The notes below the pieces were generated by a model that saw nothing but the letters and a program-made list of their open reading frames with translations, was not told the DNA's origin and did no database searches. 64,000 nucleotides of DNA. It comes from Janibacter sp. HTCC2649. Lineage in GTDB: Bacteria > Actinomycetota > Actinomycetes > Actinomycetales > Dermatophilaceae. Positions within the stretch are counted from its first letter, which is position 1. Every line of letters begins with the position of its first letter. Where the stretch lies: the NCBI RefSeq assembly GCF_000152705.1, contig NZ_CH672413.1, forward strand, positions 434,001 through 498,000, read 5' to 3'. Shown here piece after piece: positions 15,817 to 24,547 of this stretch. A program made the position numbers and the translations under genes.

Positions 15817-17232
15817 ATGAACCCTCGAGGTAAGCAGGTAGAACGGCGCACGATCCTTCAGATGGTCACGGCGGGGGCGCTCGCAGTTCCTGCACTGTCG
15901 CTCGCTGGATGCGCCACGGGAGGCGGGAGTGACGAGCCCACCGCCACGGCAGCTGGGGGCGCCAAGAGCGACACCAACCCGTTCGGGCTCGCCGACAAGG
16001 CCACGGTCGAGGCAGTCATCTTCAACGGTGGCTACGGCTTCGACTACGTGACCTTTGCCGCGACCCTCGCGCAGAAGAACCACGCCGGCAGCACCTTCAC
16101 GGTCAAGCCCTCGACCCAGATCGCGCAGGAGCTCCAGCCGCGCTTCGTCGGTGGCAACCCGCCCGACCTCATCGACAACTCGGGCGCGAACGCGATCGGT
16201 CTCAACACGATCGCGGACCAGCTCGAGGACCTCAAGAGTGTCTTCGAGGCGAAGAACGTCGAGGGCACGGTCATCAAGGACACCCTGTACCCCGGTGTCG
16301 AGGCCCCCGGCACGATCAACGGCAAGCTCGTCGCCATCAACTACGTGCAGACGGTCTACGCGATCTGGTATTCCGGCTCCCTCTTCGAGGCCAACGGCTG
16401 GACCGCGCCCAAGACGTGGGACGAGGCCATCGAGCTCGGCGCCAAGGCCAAGGCCAAGGGCAAGTTCCTCATGCTCTGGGGCAAGGAGGCGGCCACGTAC
16501 TACCAGACCCTGGCGATCTCCTCGGCCATCAAGGAGGGTGGCGACGACGTCCGTCTCGGCCTGGAGAACCTCAAGCCCGACAGCTGGTCGCACGCGGCCG
16601 TCCAGGGTGTCTTCAAGGCCCTCGAGACGATCATCAAGAACGGCTACATGAAGCCCGGTGGTGGTGGCACGCAGTTCACCGCCGCCCAGGCCCAGTGGTC
16701 CAGCGAAGAGGCTGCACTGCTCTACCCCTCGGGCTCGTGGATCGAGAACGAGATGAAGAAGCAGACCAAGGCTGACTTCAAGATGACCGGCGCACCCGAG
16801 ATGACTCTCACGGGTGGATCGAAGCTTCCCTACACGGCACTGCACTCCGCCGCGGGCGAGCCCTTCATCGTGCCGACCAAGGCCAAGAGCGCTGCCGGTG
16901 GCAAGGAGCTCCTCCGGGTGATGTTGTCCAAGGAGGCGGCGACGAACTTCGCCAAGACCAAGCTGTCCCCGACGATCGTCAAGGACACCGTGCCCGAGGA
17001 CGGCTTCGGCTCCACTGCTCTCCAGGCGCAGGGCAAGATGCTCAAGGATGCGGGTTCCGACGTCTTCACCTGGAACTTCATCGACAACTACGGCATGAAC
17101 CAGGACATGCTCGTTCCGTGGAACGCGTTCCTCTCGGGTCAGATCGACGCAGCCAAGCTCACGAGTGAGCTGCAGAAGATCACGGACAAGGTCGCGAACG
17201 ACTCCTCGGTCAAGAAGGTCGAGGTCAGCTGA
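15817..17232 (+). CDS. ngcE: Sugar ABC transporter substrate-binding lipoprotein, NgcE-like
   Basis: 471 residues. It has an N-terminal signal with VERRTILQ (RR) and the lipobox SLAGC (Cys32), so it is a lipid-anchored binding protein. Downstream, KSDTNPFGL, ELQPRFVGGNPPDLIDNSGA, YVQTVYAIWYSGSLFE, TWDEAIELGAKAKAKGKFL, LYPSGSWIENEM and GEPFIVPTKAKSAAGGKELLRVMLSK closely follow Streptomyces NgcE, the N-acetylglucosamine/chitobiose-binding protein. GGAAGTAGG lies upstream of ATG 15817. Two permease genes follow; no ATPase gene is present, as is usual for such systems sharing MsiK. Substrate assignment is by family resemblance only. Confidence 0.85.
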   Translation: MNPRGKQVERRTILQMVTAGALAVPALSLAGCATGGGSDEPTATAAGGAKSDTNPFGLADKATVEAVIFNGGYGFDYVTFAATLAQKNHAGSTFTVKPSTQIAQELQPRFVGGNPPDLIDNSGANAIGLNTIADQLEDLKSVFEAKNVEGTVIKDTLYPGVEAPGTINGKLVAINYVQTVYAIWYSGSLFEANGWTAPKTWDEAIELGAKAKAKGKFLMLWGKEAATYYQTLAISSAIKEGGDDVRLGLENLKPDSWSHAAVQGVFKALETIIKNGYMKPGGGGTQFTAAQAQWSSEEAALLYPSGSWIENEMKKQTKADFKMTGAPEMTLTGGSKLPYTALHSAAGEPFIVPTKAKSAAGGKELLRVMLSKEAATNFAKTKLSPTIVKDTVPEDGFGSTALQAQGKMLKDAGSDVFTWNFIDNYGMNQDMLVPWNAFLSGQIDAAKLTSELQKITDKVANDSSVKKVEVS

Positions 17233-17238
17233 CCCCCT

Positions 17239-17274
17239 GTGCCCGGCCCGGCGTTCCTCTGCCGGGCCGGGCAC
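17239..17274 (+). terminator. Intercistronic stem-loop between binding protein and permease
   Basis: GTGCCCGGCCCGGC (17239-17252) pairs perfectly with 17261-17274 around an 8-base loop. It lies 7 bp after the ngcE-like stop and 38 bp before the permease start. Probably it stabilises the upstream message or attenuates readthrough, giving more binding protein than permease. Confidence 0.7.
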
Positions 17275-17312
17275 ACTCCTGCCGACCCGGCGCACTCCAG
17301 ACAAGGACCCGC

Positions 17313-18284
17313 ATGACCGCAGTCGTCGTTCCCAAGAGCGCCAAGAAGGTGAAGGTCCGCCGCAGGCGCATGCCGCTGCAGCGCAAGATCTTCCTTCTCG
17401 TGACGCTGGGACTCCCCTTCGCCTTCTACTCGGTGTTCGTTCTGTGGCCGTTCGTCCAGGCGTTCATCTATTCGCTCACCAACTGGAGCGGGTTCACCGA
17501 CACGTTCGACTTCATCGGCCTGGAGAACTACTCCAAGCTCCTGCAGGACGACATCTTCCTCAAGGCACTGCGCAACAACCTGCTGCTCGCGCTGGTCGTG
17601 CCGTTCGTGACGATCGTCCTGGCCCTCGCCCTCGCGACGATGGTGACCGTCGGTGGCTCGAGCACCGGCACGGTCAAGGGGCTGTCGCGGTCGTCGATCT
17701 ACCGCGTCGTCTCGTTCTTCCCGTACACGATTCCCGCGATCGTCATCGGCCTCGTCTGGGCCCAGATGTTCGACCCGTCGAGCGGTCTGATCAACGCCGT
17801 GCTGACGGGAATCGGGCTCGACAAGTTCGAGTCGTTCGCGTGGCTCGGCGAGGTCTCGACGGCGATGCCGGTGACGATGTTCGTCATCGTCTGGGGCTTC
17901 GTCGGGTTCTACATGGTGCTGTTCATCGCCGCCATCAAGGGCATTCCCGCCGAGCTCTACGACGCAGCACGCGTCGATGGTGCCGGCCGGATGCGCATGA
18001 CGATGATGGTCACGTTGCCCATGGTGCGCGACACCATCCAGACCGCCTACATCTATCTCGGCATCCTCGCGCTCGACGCCTTCGTCTACATGGCGGCCCT
18101 CAACGCGAGTGGTGGTCCGCAGAACTCCACGTTGACGATCACCCAGGACCTGTTCAACACGGCCTTCAAGAAGGGCCAGTTCGGCATGGCGAGCGCGATG
18201 GGCGTCGTCCTGGCGCTGCTCACGCTGAGCTTCGCCGGCATCGTCTTCACCATCAACCGCTTCACCGGCGGGAAGGACCGCTGA
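17313..18284 (+). CDS. ngcF: Sugar ABC transporter permease, NgcF-like (MalF type)
   Basis: 323 residues, six predicted membrane segments beginning IFLLVTLGLPFAFYSVFVLW and including LLLALVVPFVTIVLALALA, FFPYTIPAIVIGLVWAQMF, MFVIVWGFVGFYMVLFIAAI and GVVLALLTLSFAGIVFTI. The cytoplasmic EAA loop is ELYDAARVDGAGRMRM, contacting the shared ATPase. The positively charged N-tail (KSAKKVKVRRRRM) faces the cytosol. Its stop overlaps the next start as TGATG. Confidence 0.9.
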   Translation: MTAVVVPKSAKKVKVRRRRMPLQRKIFLLVTLGLPFAFYSVFVLWPFVQAFIYSLTNWSGFTDTFDFIGLENYSKLLQDDIFLKALRNNLLLALVVPFVTIVLALALATMVTVGGSSTGTVKGLSRSSIYRVVSFFPYTIPAIVIGLVWAQMFDPSSGLINAVLTGIGLDKFESFAWLGEVSTAMPVTMFVIVWGFVGFYMVLFIAAIKGIPAELYDAARVDGAGRMRMTMMVTLPMVRDTIQTAYIYLGILALDAFVYMAALNASGGPQNSTLTITQDLFNTAFKKGQFGMASAMGVVLALLTLSFAGIVFTINRFTGGKDR

Positions 18285-19180
18285 TGTCGACCGCATCCGA
18301 CGTGCGCACCACCGTGACCAGTGGCCAGGGCGACAAGCCCGCGCCCCTCGGCAAGGGCGATCGCAAGTTCACCATCGTGGCCCACATCGTCCTGACGATC
18401 TGGGCGATCATCGTCGTCCTGCCGCTCCTGTGGGTCTTCCTGTCGTCCTGGAAGACCACCGGCGAGATCTTCCAGTCGCCGCTGGCCCTGCCGCAGCACT
18501 GGTCGTTCGACAACTACATCAAGGCGTGGACCGACTCCAACATCGGTCGCTACATGCTCAACTCGGTCATCGTGGTGACGGTGTCGCTCGTCCTCGTGAT
18601 GATCCTGGGTTCCGCGGCGGCATACTCCCTCGCGCGGTATCCCTTCCCGGGCAGCGGCATCGTCTACTACCTCATCCTTGCGGGCCTGACCTTCCCAGTG
18701 TTCCTCGCCATCGTGCCGCTGTTCTTCGTCCTCAAGAACCTCGGGCTGCTCAACACCTTGCCGGGGCTCATCGCGACTTATGTGGCGTTTGCGTTCCCCT
18801 TCACGGTGTTCTTCCTCTATCCGTTCTTCCGGGCGCTGCCCGAGGAGATCGCAGAGGCGGCTGAGCTCGATGGCGCGGGGGAGTGGCGCATCTTCGCGCA
18901 GGTCATGTTGCCGATGGCCAGGCCCGGAATCATCGCCATCGCGATCTTCAACTTCCTCGGCCTCTGGAACCAGTTCCTCCTACCCGTGGCGCTCAACACC
19001 GACGAGAACAACTACGTCCTCTCGCAGGGCATGGCGCGCTTCGCGTCGCAAGCGGGGTATGCCGTGGACTTCGGTCAGCTCTTCGCCGCCGTGGTCATCA
19101 CGATCGCTCCGGTCCTCGCGGTCTACATCTTCACGCAGCGACAACTCCAGGGCTCCCTGTCGCAAGGCACGATGAAGTAG
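18284..19180 (+). CDS. ngcG: Sugar ABC transporter permease, NgcG-like (MalG type)
   Basis: 298 residues. Inner-membrane permease with about six segments: VAHIVLTIWAIIVVLPLLWVF, YMLNSVIVVTVSLVLVMILG, LILAGLTFPVFLAIVPLFF, IATYVAFAFPFTVFFLYPFF, IIAIAIFNFLGLWNQFLLP and QLFAAVVITIAPVLAVYIF. The EAA loop is EIAEAAELDGAGEWRIF. ATG 18284 overlaps the preceding stop, so the two permeases are coupled. The last codon abuts the stop of the convergent membrane-protein gene (TAG directly followed by its TCA), with no spacer. Confidence 0.9.
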   Translation: MSTASDVRTTVTSGQGDKPAPLGKGDRKFTIVAHIVLTIWAIIVVLPLLWVFLSSWKTTGEIFQSPLALPQHWSFDNYIKAWTDSNIGRYMLNSVIVVTVSLVLVMILGSAAAYSLARYPFPGSGIVYYLILAGLTFPVFLAIVPLFFVLKNLGLLNTLPGLIATYVAFAFPFTVFFLYPFFRALPEEIAEAAELDGAGEWRIFAQVMLPMARPGIIAIAIFNFLGLWNQFLLPVALNTDENNYVLSQGMARFASQAGYAVDFGQLFAAVVITIAPVLAVYIFTQRQLQGSLSQGTMK

Positions 19181-19672
19181 TCAGGAGTCCAGTCGCGGGA
19201 GCCGTGACCGCACGACCAGCGGGATCACGAGCCAGTTGACGACGAATACGACGACGGCCGCGGCAGCAGCAGTGAGCGCTGCTCCGCGGCCGACGACGAC
19301 GTCGAAGATGAGGTACGTCGCCGAGACGATGCTGATCGACAGGGTCACGAGGCCCACCCGTGCGGCCCGGTCGGCGAAGCCCACGAGTTGGTGCTTGGCG
19401 TGGCGCCGAAACATCAGGCGGTGGGCACTCACCGGAGCAACGAGCAGGGTCGTGGCGACGATGGCCGATGCCAACGCCACGAGATAGGCGGTGCGCTGTG
19501 ACTCGGTGATGCTCGCGAACCGCCGCTGGAAGGGAAGCGTCAGCAGGAAGCCGGCGAGCAGTTGGACCCCAGTCTGAGTGACGCGGAGTTCCTGGAGCAG
19601 CTCGTCCCAGTTGCGGTCGAGGCGCTCGGTCGGGGTCTCGCGGCGGTCGTGGTCGAGGGGTGAGGACTCCAT
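19181..19672 (-). CDS. Four-helix membrane protein (DUF6328-like)
   Basis: 163 residues. A polar N-terminus ends in RLDRNWDELLQELRVTQTGVQ, followed by four hydrophobic stretches (LLAGFLLTLPFQRRF, YLVALASAIVATTLLVAP, VGLVTLSISIVSATYLIFDV and AAAAAVVVFVVNWLVIPLVV). The NWxELLQELRVxQTGVQLLxGFLLTxPF motif is typical of actinobacterial DUF6328 proteins. The function is unknown. I chose ATG 19672; a longer frame covers the end of the neighbouring thiolase gene in another frame and is rejected. It follows the thiolase gene by 22 bp on the same strand. Confidence 0.8.
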   Translation of the reverse strand: MESSPLDHDRRETPTERLDRNWDELLQELRVTQTGVQLLAGFLLTLPFQRRFASITESQRTAYLVALASAIVATTLLVAPVSAHRLMFRRHAKHQLVGFADRAARVGLVTLSISIVSATYLIFDVVVGRGAALTAAAAAVVVFVVNWLVIPLVVRSRLPRLDS

Positions 19673-19694
19673 GCCTCGACCGTACTCACCGTGG

Positions 19695-20834
19695 TCACCC
19701 GACACGTCGGACGAGCAGCGCCACACCCTGTCCGCCGCCGACGGCGATCGTTGCGAGGCCCAGCTCGGGACCGTCCGCACGCAGCATCTGGCCGAACAGG
19801 CGCACCGCGAGCACCGCACCGGACGCGCCCCACGGGTGTCCGAGAGCGAGCGCGCCACCGTCGATGCAGACGCGTTCCTCGTCGATCCCCAGTTCGTCGC
19901 AGCACGCGAGCACCTGAGCAGCGAAGGCCTCGTTGATCTCGATGACTCCAATGTCGTCGAGCGTCACACTGTTGCGGTGCAACAGTGTTCGCACCGCCGG
20001 CACCGGGCCGACGCCCGGAAGGTTGGGGTCCGATCCGACGGTGGCCCAGTCGAGACAGGCCAAGCCGGGTATGCCGTCCGCCCGCCTCTGCGCCTCCGTC
20101 ACCATCGCGACCACGGCCGCTCCGTCGTTGATCCCGCACGCGTTGCCAGCGGTGACGGTGCCCTCGGGCGAGAAGGCCGCGGGCAGGCGGCTCAGCGTGC
20201 CGGTGGTGAGGTTGGCCCGCACGCGCTGGTCCGTCGCCAGCTGGGGGAGTGGCACGAGTTCGTCGTCGAACAGTCCGGCGGCGCGAGCCGCGGAGGCACG
20301 GGAATGGGAGCGGACGGCATACGCGTCCTGTCGTTCCCTGGTGATGCCCCAGCGGCGGGCGACGTTGTCGGCGGCTGCACCCATCTCGGGGTCGCCGATC
20401 TCGGCCGGAGCGAACGGAGCTCGCGAATAGCGTTGTGGCTCAACGCCTTCGGCGGGTGGCCAGTGGCGCCAGGGTGCGGTGCTGGCGCTTTCGGCACCGC
20501 CGGCGAGGACGGTATCGGCGGAACCTGAGCGGATCAGGGCGCAGGCTGTCGTGATGGCGGCCAGGCCGCTGCCGCACTGCAGGTCGACGGTCATCGCCGG
20601 TGTCGACACGTCGAACCCGGCGGCCAGTGACGCAACCCGGGCGACGTTGCCTCCCGGCCCCATGCAGTTGCCCAGGACGACCTGGGACGGTGCGAGGAGA
20701 TGGGCGTCGTCGGCTGTTGCGCGCAGGGCCGGAGCGGCCAGATCCACCACGTCGACGTCTCGCAGGGCCAGCCCGGCCGTGCCGATGGGCGTCCGCCGGG
20801 CCGCGACGATCACAGGAGTCCGCCCGTCGATCAC
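19695..20834 (-). CDS. Thiolase-family acyltransferase lacking the second catalytic Cys
   Basis: 379 residues from a GTG that overlaps the stop of the upstream ligase gene (GTGA). It has the thiolase nucleophile in DLQCGSGLAAI, INEAFAAQVLACC, and the His motif GGALALGHPWGASGA. The final CxG motif, normally CIGGGQG or CAAGGQG, reads IAVGGGQG: the second catalytic cysteine is Ala (codon GCC). Condensation or thiolysis chemistry may be impaired or altered; acyl transfer using the remaining Cys is possible. Paired with an AMP-forming ligase, it may condense or transfer an acyl group activated by that enzyme. The pathway is unknown. Confidence 0.85.
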   Translation of the reverse strand: MIDGRTPVIVAARRTPIGTAGLALRDVDVVDLAAPALRATADDAHLLAPSQVVLGNCMGPGGNVARVASLAAGFDVSTPAMTVDLQCGSGLAAITTACALIRSGSADTVLAGGAESASTAPWRHWPPAEGVEPQRYSRAPFAPAEIGDPEMGAAADNVARRWGITRERQDAYAVRSHSRASAARAAGLFDDELVPLPQLATDQRVRANLTTGTLSRLPAAFSPEGTVTAGNACGINDGAAVVAMVTEAQRRADGIPGLACLDWATVGSDPNLPGVGPVPAVRTLLHRNSVTLDDIGVIEINEAFAAQVLACCDELGIDEERVCIDGGALALGHPWGASGAVLAVRLFGQMLRADGPELGLATIAVGGGQGVALLVRRVG

Positions 20835-21865
20835 TGCCCGGCCTCCGTGGTTCGAGCCGTCACGAGGCGGCGCCGAACCTCGGCCCGGTCGATCTTGCCG
20901 GCGGCCGTCAGGGGGAGTTCGGACCAGGCGTGCCACCGTCGCGGGATGTGCGTGCGCGACACGAGTGCCGCTGTGTGAGAGCGCAGTTCGTCGATGTCAT
21001 GGGGGAGCACCCCAGTGACCACGACTTCGAGCAGCTCACCGAGTGCAGCGTGGGGTGTCCCAATCGCCACGGCCGCGGTCACCGCCGGGAAGGTCAGCAC
21101 GGCTGTCTCGACGTCAGCGCACAGCACCGTTGCACCGCCCGTGGTCACCGTGTCATCGCCCCGACCGAGGACGATGAGTCCCAGGTCGTCGTCGACGCGC
21201 CCACGATCGCCGACGGTTGCCCATCCCTCTGCGTCGCGGGTGAACGGCCCCGACTGCCCTGGCGCATAGCCGTCAGCGAGCCACGGACTGCGAACCCAGA
21301 TGACGCCATCACGCAGGTCGACGTCGACCTCGGGGAAGGGGTCCAACCGGGCACCGACCCGCATCGCGACGAAGCTGAGCTCGGCCGCGCCGTAGTAGTC
21401 CACGACCTCGATGCCTGCCTCGTGAGCACGCTGCCGCACGGTGTCGGGCAGTGCCGCACCGGCGCACACGACCGTGCGCAGCGCCCCGAGATCACGCTCG
21501 AGGAGACCGGTGAGCATGGCAGGGGTGACGTGGGCGACCGTGCAGGACGCGAGGGCCTCCTCGGCATCGCGCAGGCTCCAGCGGGCCAGGGCCACGACTC
21601 CAGCGCCCACGTGGGCGGCGTGCGCATGCGCGAAGGCGAACATCGAACCGCTCGGTGGGGCCGGCACGAGGACCCGGTCCGACTCCACCGTCCCGGTGAG
21701 GCGGCTGACGTGGTCGAAGCTCTCCTCCCACGACGCGAGCGAGCGACGCACGGTGCGAGGGGCTGCGGCTGTACCGGAGGTGCTCAGCTCGAGCCAGGCG
21801 CGACCGTCGACCTCGCGGAGGAAGCCCATCTGCCGCAGGGCCGCCCGGGCCGGAGTGTCGTGCAC
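20831..21865 (-). CDS. Short AMP-forming acyl-CoA ligase-like protein
   Basis: 344 residues from a GTG, much shorter than the usual 500-550 but near the size of actinobacterial MenE. Motifs of the ANL superfamily are present: P-loop LSTSGTAAAPRTV, YYGAAELSF, GRVDDDLGLIVLGRGDD and the C-terminal catalytic Lys in LTAAGKIDRAE. The N-terminal subdomain before the P-loop is only about 25 residues, so the substrate pocket is unusual. It is translationally coupled to the thiolase gene. The substrate cannot be named; no other menaquinone genes are nearby, so I do not call it menE. Confidence 0.75.
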   Translation of the reverse strand: MHDTPARAALRQMGFLREVDGRAWLELSTSGTAAAPRTVRRSLASWEESFDHVSRLTGTVESDRVLVPAPPSGSMFAFAHAHAAHVGAGVVALARWSLRDAEEALASCTVAHVTPAMLTGLLERDLGALRTVVCAGAALPDTVRQRAHEAGIEVVDYYGAAELSFVAMRVGARLDPFPEVDVDLRDGVIWVRSPWLADGYAPGQSGPFTRDAEGWATVGDRGRVDDDLGLIVLGRGDDTVTTGGATVLCADVETAVLTFPAVTAAVAIGTPHAALGELLEVVVTGVLPHDIDELRSHTAALVSRTHIPRRWHAWSELPLTAAGKIDRAEVRRRLVTARTTEAGQ

Positions 21866-21877
21866 GGCGCCACGGTC

Positions 21878-22669
21878 TCACACCCGGTCGGGCAGAGGCG
21901 TGGTCTCGTTGCTCCGCGGACCGTCATCACGTGAGCAGGCGGCGCCGAGCTGGTCGGCGAGGAGGAACGCGACTCGCAGTGATGTTTCCGTCGGGCGCGA
22001 GACATGGGCCGACGCCACGAGGTCGACGCGGCCGAGTGTCCTGCCGGCGTGGTCGACCGGAAGGGCCACTGCGGTGTCGGTGGGGAACCCACCACGCCCG
22101 CTGGCGCGTGCAACCCCCGCCTGCACGATGACGCCGTCGCGACGCAGGACAGCGGCACCCTCACCCGGTGCAGTCGGGACCCACGTCGCCCGGTCGAGAT
22201 CAAGGAGGGCCGACAGCTGCTCCTCGACCTCCCGAACGATGAGCTCACTCTCCCGGTGATCAGCGACCGACCGGGCAGTGGCGACGAGCACCTCGAGCCG
22301 GGCAGCGTTCTGCGCCGCGTCGGCCTGCCACCGCTGACCCCAGAGCGCGAGTTCCGTGACCGCGACACCGACCACGAGCAGGAGGACCGCGACCTGCACG
22401 TCCTCCGCGTTCGTGATGGCGAGTGTCCCGTGGGGCACGGTGTGGAACCAGTCGAACCAGAGCGCGCTCGACACGGAGGCGCCCCAGCCCGCCCACCTCA
22501 CACCCGTCGCGGCAGCGCCGACGATGACGACGACGAGCGCGAGGACGACCGTGGCGTGGGGGATGCTGTCCCGCCAGATCGCCAACGTGCCACCCACGAC
22601 GAGCGGTGCGAACACGGCATACGCGATGATCGCCGGCCGGCGTGACTCCAAGGTTTGCGAGAGTCTCAT
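21878..22669 (-). CDS. KdpD-like membrane (DUF4118) protein with GAF-like domain and no kinase
   Basis: 263 residues. Four membrane segments (AIIAYAVFAPLVVGGTLAIW, ATVVLALVVVIVGAAATGV, GWGASVSSALWFDWF and VQVAVLLLVVGVAVTELAL) match the DUF4118 sensor region of KdpD; WFDWFHTVPHGTLAITNAED parallels NWYFTEPKHTLTISDPQN in the kdpD below. A GAF-like region (about 125-250) follows, but there are no His-kinase or ATPase motifs. It is divergent from kdpF over a 142-bp promoter region. It could modulate KdpD by mixed assembly, or sense the envelope on its own (inference). The start could also be ATG 22711. Confidence 0.78.
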   Translation of the reverse strand: MRLSQTLESRRPAIIAYAVFAPLVVGGTLAIWRDSIPHATVVLALVVVIVGAAATGVRWAGWGASVSSALWFDWFHTVPHGTLAITNAEDVQVAVLLLVVGVAVTELALWGQRWQADAAQNAARLEVLVATARSVADHRESELIVREVEEQLSALLDLDRATWVPTAPGEGAAVLRRDGVIVQAGVARASGRGGFPTDTAVALPVDHAGRTLGRVDLVASAHVSRPTETSLRVAFLLADQLGAACSRDDGPRSNETTPLPDRV

Positions 22670-22732
22670 GAGGCCATGACGCGCCCCGCAACCGGTGCCA
22701 GTCAAGGCCATTGATGCAATCTGTACGCGCCG

Positions 22733-22770
22733 CCGTCAAGAAGTCGTCAACACCTGTCAGGGAGTCGTCA
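22733..22770 (+). promoter_or_regulatory. Phased direct repeats upstream of kdp, candidate KdpE site
   Basis: Four hexamers, CGTCAA (22733), CGTCAA (22744), TGTCAG (22754) and CGTCAA (22765), spaced 11, 10 and 11 bp. OmpR/PhoB-family regulators such as KdpE bind direct repeats of about 10-11 bp on one face of the helix. The array ends 41 bp before the kdpF start. Confidence 0.6.
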
Positions 22771-22811
22771 AGGACCGCGCTCCCGTCGTGGACGAGTCGT
22801 TGACTGCAGAC

Positions 22812-22898
22812 GTGATCGAAAATCTCATCGGCGCCATCGCCGGCATCGCAGTCCTTGCCTACCTCGTGTACGCCCTCATCCGACCGGACAAGTTCTGA
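22812..22898 (+). CDS. kdpF: KdpF, small membrane subunit of the K+-transporting ATPase
   Basis: 28 residues from GTG 22812. A single membrane helix (NLIGAIAGIAVLAYLVYALI) ends in RPDKF, matching the KdpF pattern VxLAYLVYALxxPExF. KdpF stabilises the KdpABC complex. An upstream in-frame GTG at 22788 would give 36 residues; family length favours 22812. Its stop overlaps the kdpA start (TGATG). Confidence 0.85.
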   Translation: MIENLIGAIAGIAVLAYLVYALIRPDKF

Positions 22899-24547
22899 TG
22901 AGCGACAGCGTGAGCGGCCTGCTCACCCTCGGCGTGCTCATCGCCCTGCTCGTCGGCGTCGGGCTTCCGCTCGGTGCCTGGCTCGCGAAGACCCTCACCG
23001 ACACCGCCCACTGGCGGGTGGAGCGCGCGGTCTACCGACTCGTGCGCGTCGATGCCTCGTCGGAGCAGGGCTGGAAGTCCTACGCCGCGAGCGTCATCGC
23101 TTTCTCGCTCATGGGCATTGCCATCCTGTTCGCCCTCATCACGACCCAGGCCCACCTGCCCCTCTCGCAGGGAACCGGCGGGATGTTCTGGCACACCGCG
23201 CTCAACACGTCCGTGTCATTCGTGACGAACACGAACTGGCAGTCGTATGCCGGTGAGGCCGGTGTCGGTCCGCTCGTCCAGACCGCAGGGCTCACCGTTC
23301 AGAACTTCGTCTCAGCCGCCGTCGGCATCGCCGTGGCCGGTGCGCTCATGCGGGCGATCGCGCGCTCGAACGCCACGCAGATCGGCAACTTCTGGGTCGA
23401 CCTCACCCGCATCATCACGCGTGTCCTCGCGCCGGGGGCCGTCGTGGCGGCTGTTGTCCTCCTCTTCGCGGGTGTCATCCAGAACCTTCGCTCGCCGATG
23501 ACGGTCCTCACCCTCGACGGTGCGGAGCAGGTCATCCGAGGTGGGCTCGTCGCCTCTCAGGAGGCCATCAAGGAGCTCGGCACCAACGGTGGTGGCTACT
23601 TCAACGCCAACTCGGCGCACCCGTTCGAGAACCCCACGCCCTTCACGAACCTCTTCGAGATCTTCCTGCTGCTCATCATCCCGTTCGCCCTGACCCGGGC
23701 ATTCGGCATCATCGTCGGCGACCGACGCCAGGGTTGGGCCCTCGGCGCCTTCGCAGGGGTCCTCTGGCTCGGGAGCGTCGCGCTGACGACCTGGGCCGAG
23801 GTGTCCGCGTCCTCGGGTGCGGCTGGCTCGATGGAGGGCAAGGAGGTGCGCTTCGGCCTCTGGGGGTCGACGATCTTCGCGGCCTCGACCACGGGGACGT
23901 CCACGGGCGCGGTCAACTCCCTGCACGAGAGCTACAGCCCACTCGGCGGTGGAGTTCTCATCGGCAACATGGTGCTCGGTGAGGTGTCGCCGGGTGGTGT
24001 CGGCTCGGGGCTCTACGGGATCCTCATCATCGCGATCCTGTCCGTGTTCGTCGCCGGCCTCATGGTCGGTCGCACCCCGGAGTACCTCGGCAAGACCATT
24101 GGTCGCCGCGAGATCACCTGTGCTGCCCTCTACTCGCTCGTGATGCCGGTGCTCGTCCTCGGCTTCACCGGTGCGTCGCTCGCCCTGAGCGGGCCGCGCG
24201 ACATGATGAGCGCCAGCGGGCCACACGGTCTCTCTGAGGTCCTCTACGCCTACGCCTCGGCCGCCAACAACAACGGCAGCGCCTTCGCGGGTCTGGGCGC
24301 CGACAACCCCTGGTACAACCTCACGCTCGCTGTCTGCATGCTGCTCGGACGCTTCCTGCCGATGCTGCTCGTGCTCCGTCTCGCCGGCCTGCTCGTGGAG
24401 CAGAAGAAGCGGCCGGACACGGCAGGCACCATGCCCACCCACACGCCGCTGTTCGTCGGCCTGCTGCTCGGCATCGCCATCATCCTCGCCGGGCTGACGT
24501 TCTTCCCGGCACTCGCACTCGGTCCCCTCGCGGAGGCACTCGCATGA
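22898..24547 (+). CDS. kdpA: KdpA, K+ channel-like subunit of the K+-transporting ATPase
   Basis: 549 residues, about ten membrane helices. It has the selectivity-filter segment [20 protein letters not shown] and the related [20 protein letters not shown] and [11 protein letters not shown] loops of the superfamily of K+ transporters. It captures K+ on the outside and passes it toward KdpB. The length is normal for the family. Its stop overlaps the kdpB start (ATGA). Confidence 0.97.
   Translation: MSDSVSGLLTLGVLIALLVGVGLPLGAWLAKTLTDTAHWRVERAVYRLVRVDASSEQGWKSYAASVIAFSLMGIAILFALITTQAHLPLSQGTGGMFWHTALNTSVSFVTNTNWQSYAGEAGVGPLVQTAGLTVQNFVSAAVGIAVAGALMRAIARSNATQIGNFWVDLTRIITRVLAPGAVVAAVVLLFAGVIQNLRSPMTVLTLDGAEQVIRGGLVASQEAIKELGTNGGGYFNANSAHPFENPTPFTNLFEIFLLLIIPFALTRAFGIIVGDRRQGWALGAFAGVLWLGSVALTTWAEVSASSGAAGSMEGKEVRFGLWGSTIFAASTTGTSTGAVNSLHESYSPLGGGVLIGNMVLGEVSPGGVGSGLYGILIIAILSVFVAGLMVGRTPEYLGKTIGRREITCAALYSLVMPVLVLGFTGASLALSGPRDMMSASGPHGLSEVLYAYASAANNNGSAFAGLGADNPWYNLTLAVCMLLGRFLPMLLVLRLAGLLVEQKKRPDTAGTMPTHTPLFVGLLLGIAIILAGLTFFPALALGPLAEALA

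Noticed and set aside
15745-17304. A 519-codon minus-strand frame opposite the ngcE-like gene
   Set aside because: Codon-bias shadow; the plus strand has a clear lipobox, family motifs and operon context.
19673-19951. Upstream extension of the DUF6328-like gene to 19951
   Set aside because: The added 93 residues overlap the thiolase coding region on the same strand and are Arg/Ser/Cys-rich shadow sequence.
20831-21865. Calling the short AMP-ligase menE
   Set aside because: Length is similar, but no menaquinone genes are near and it is coupled to a thiolase; the substrate motif cannot be judged.
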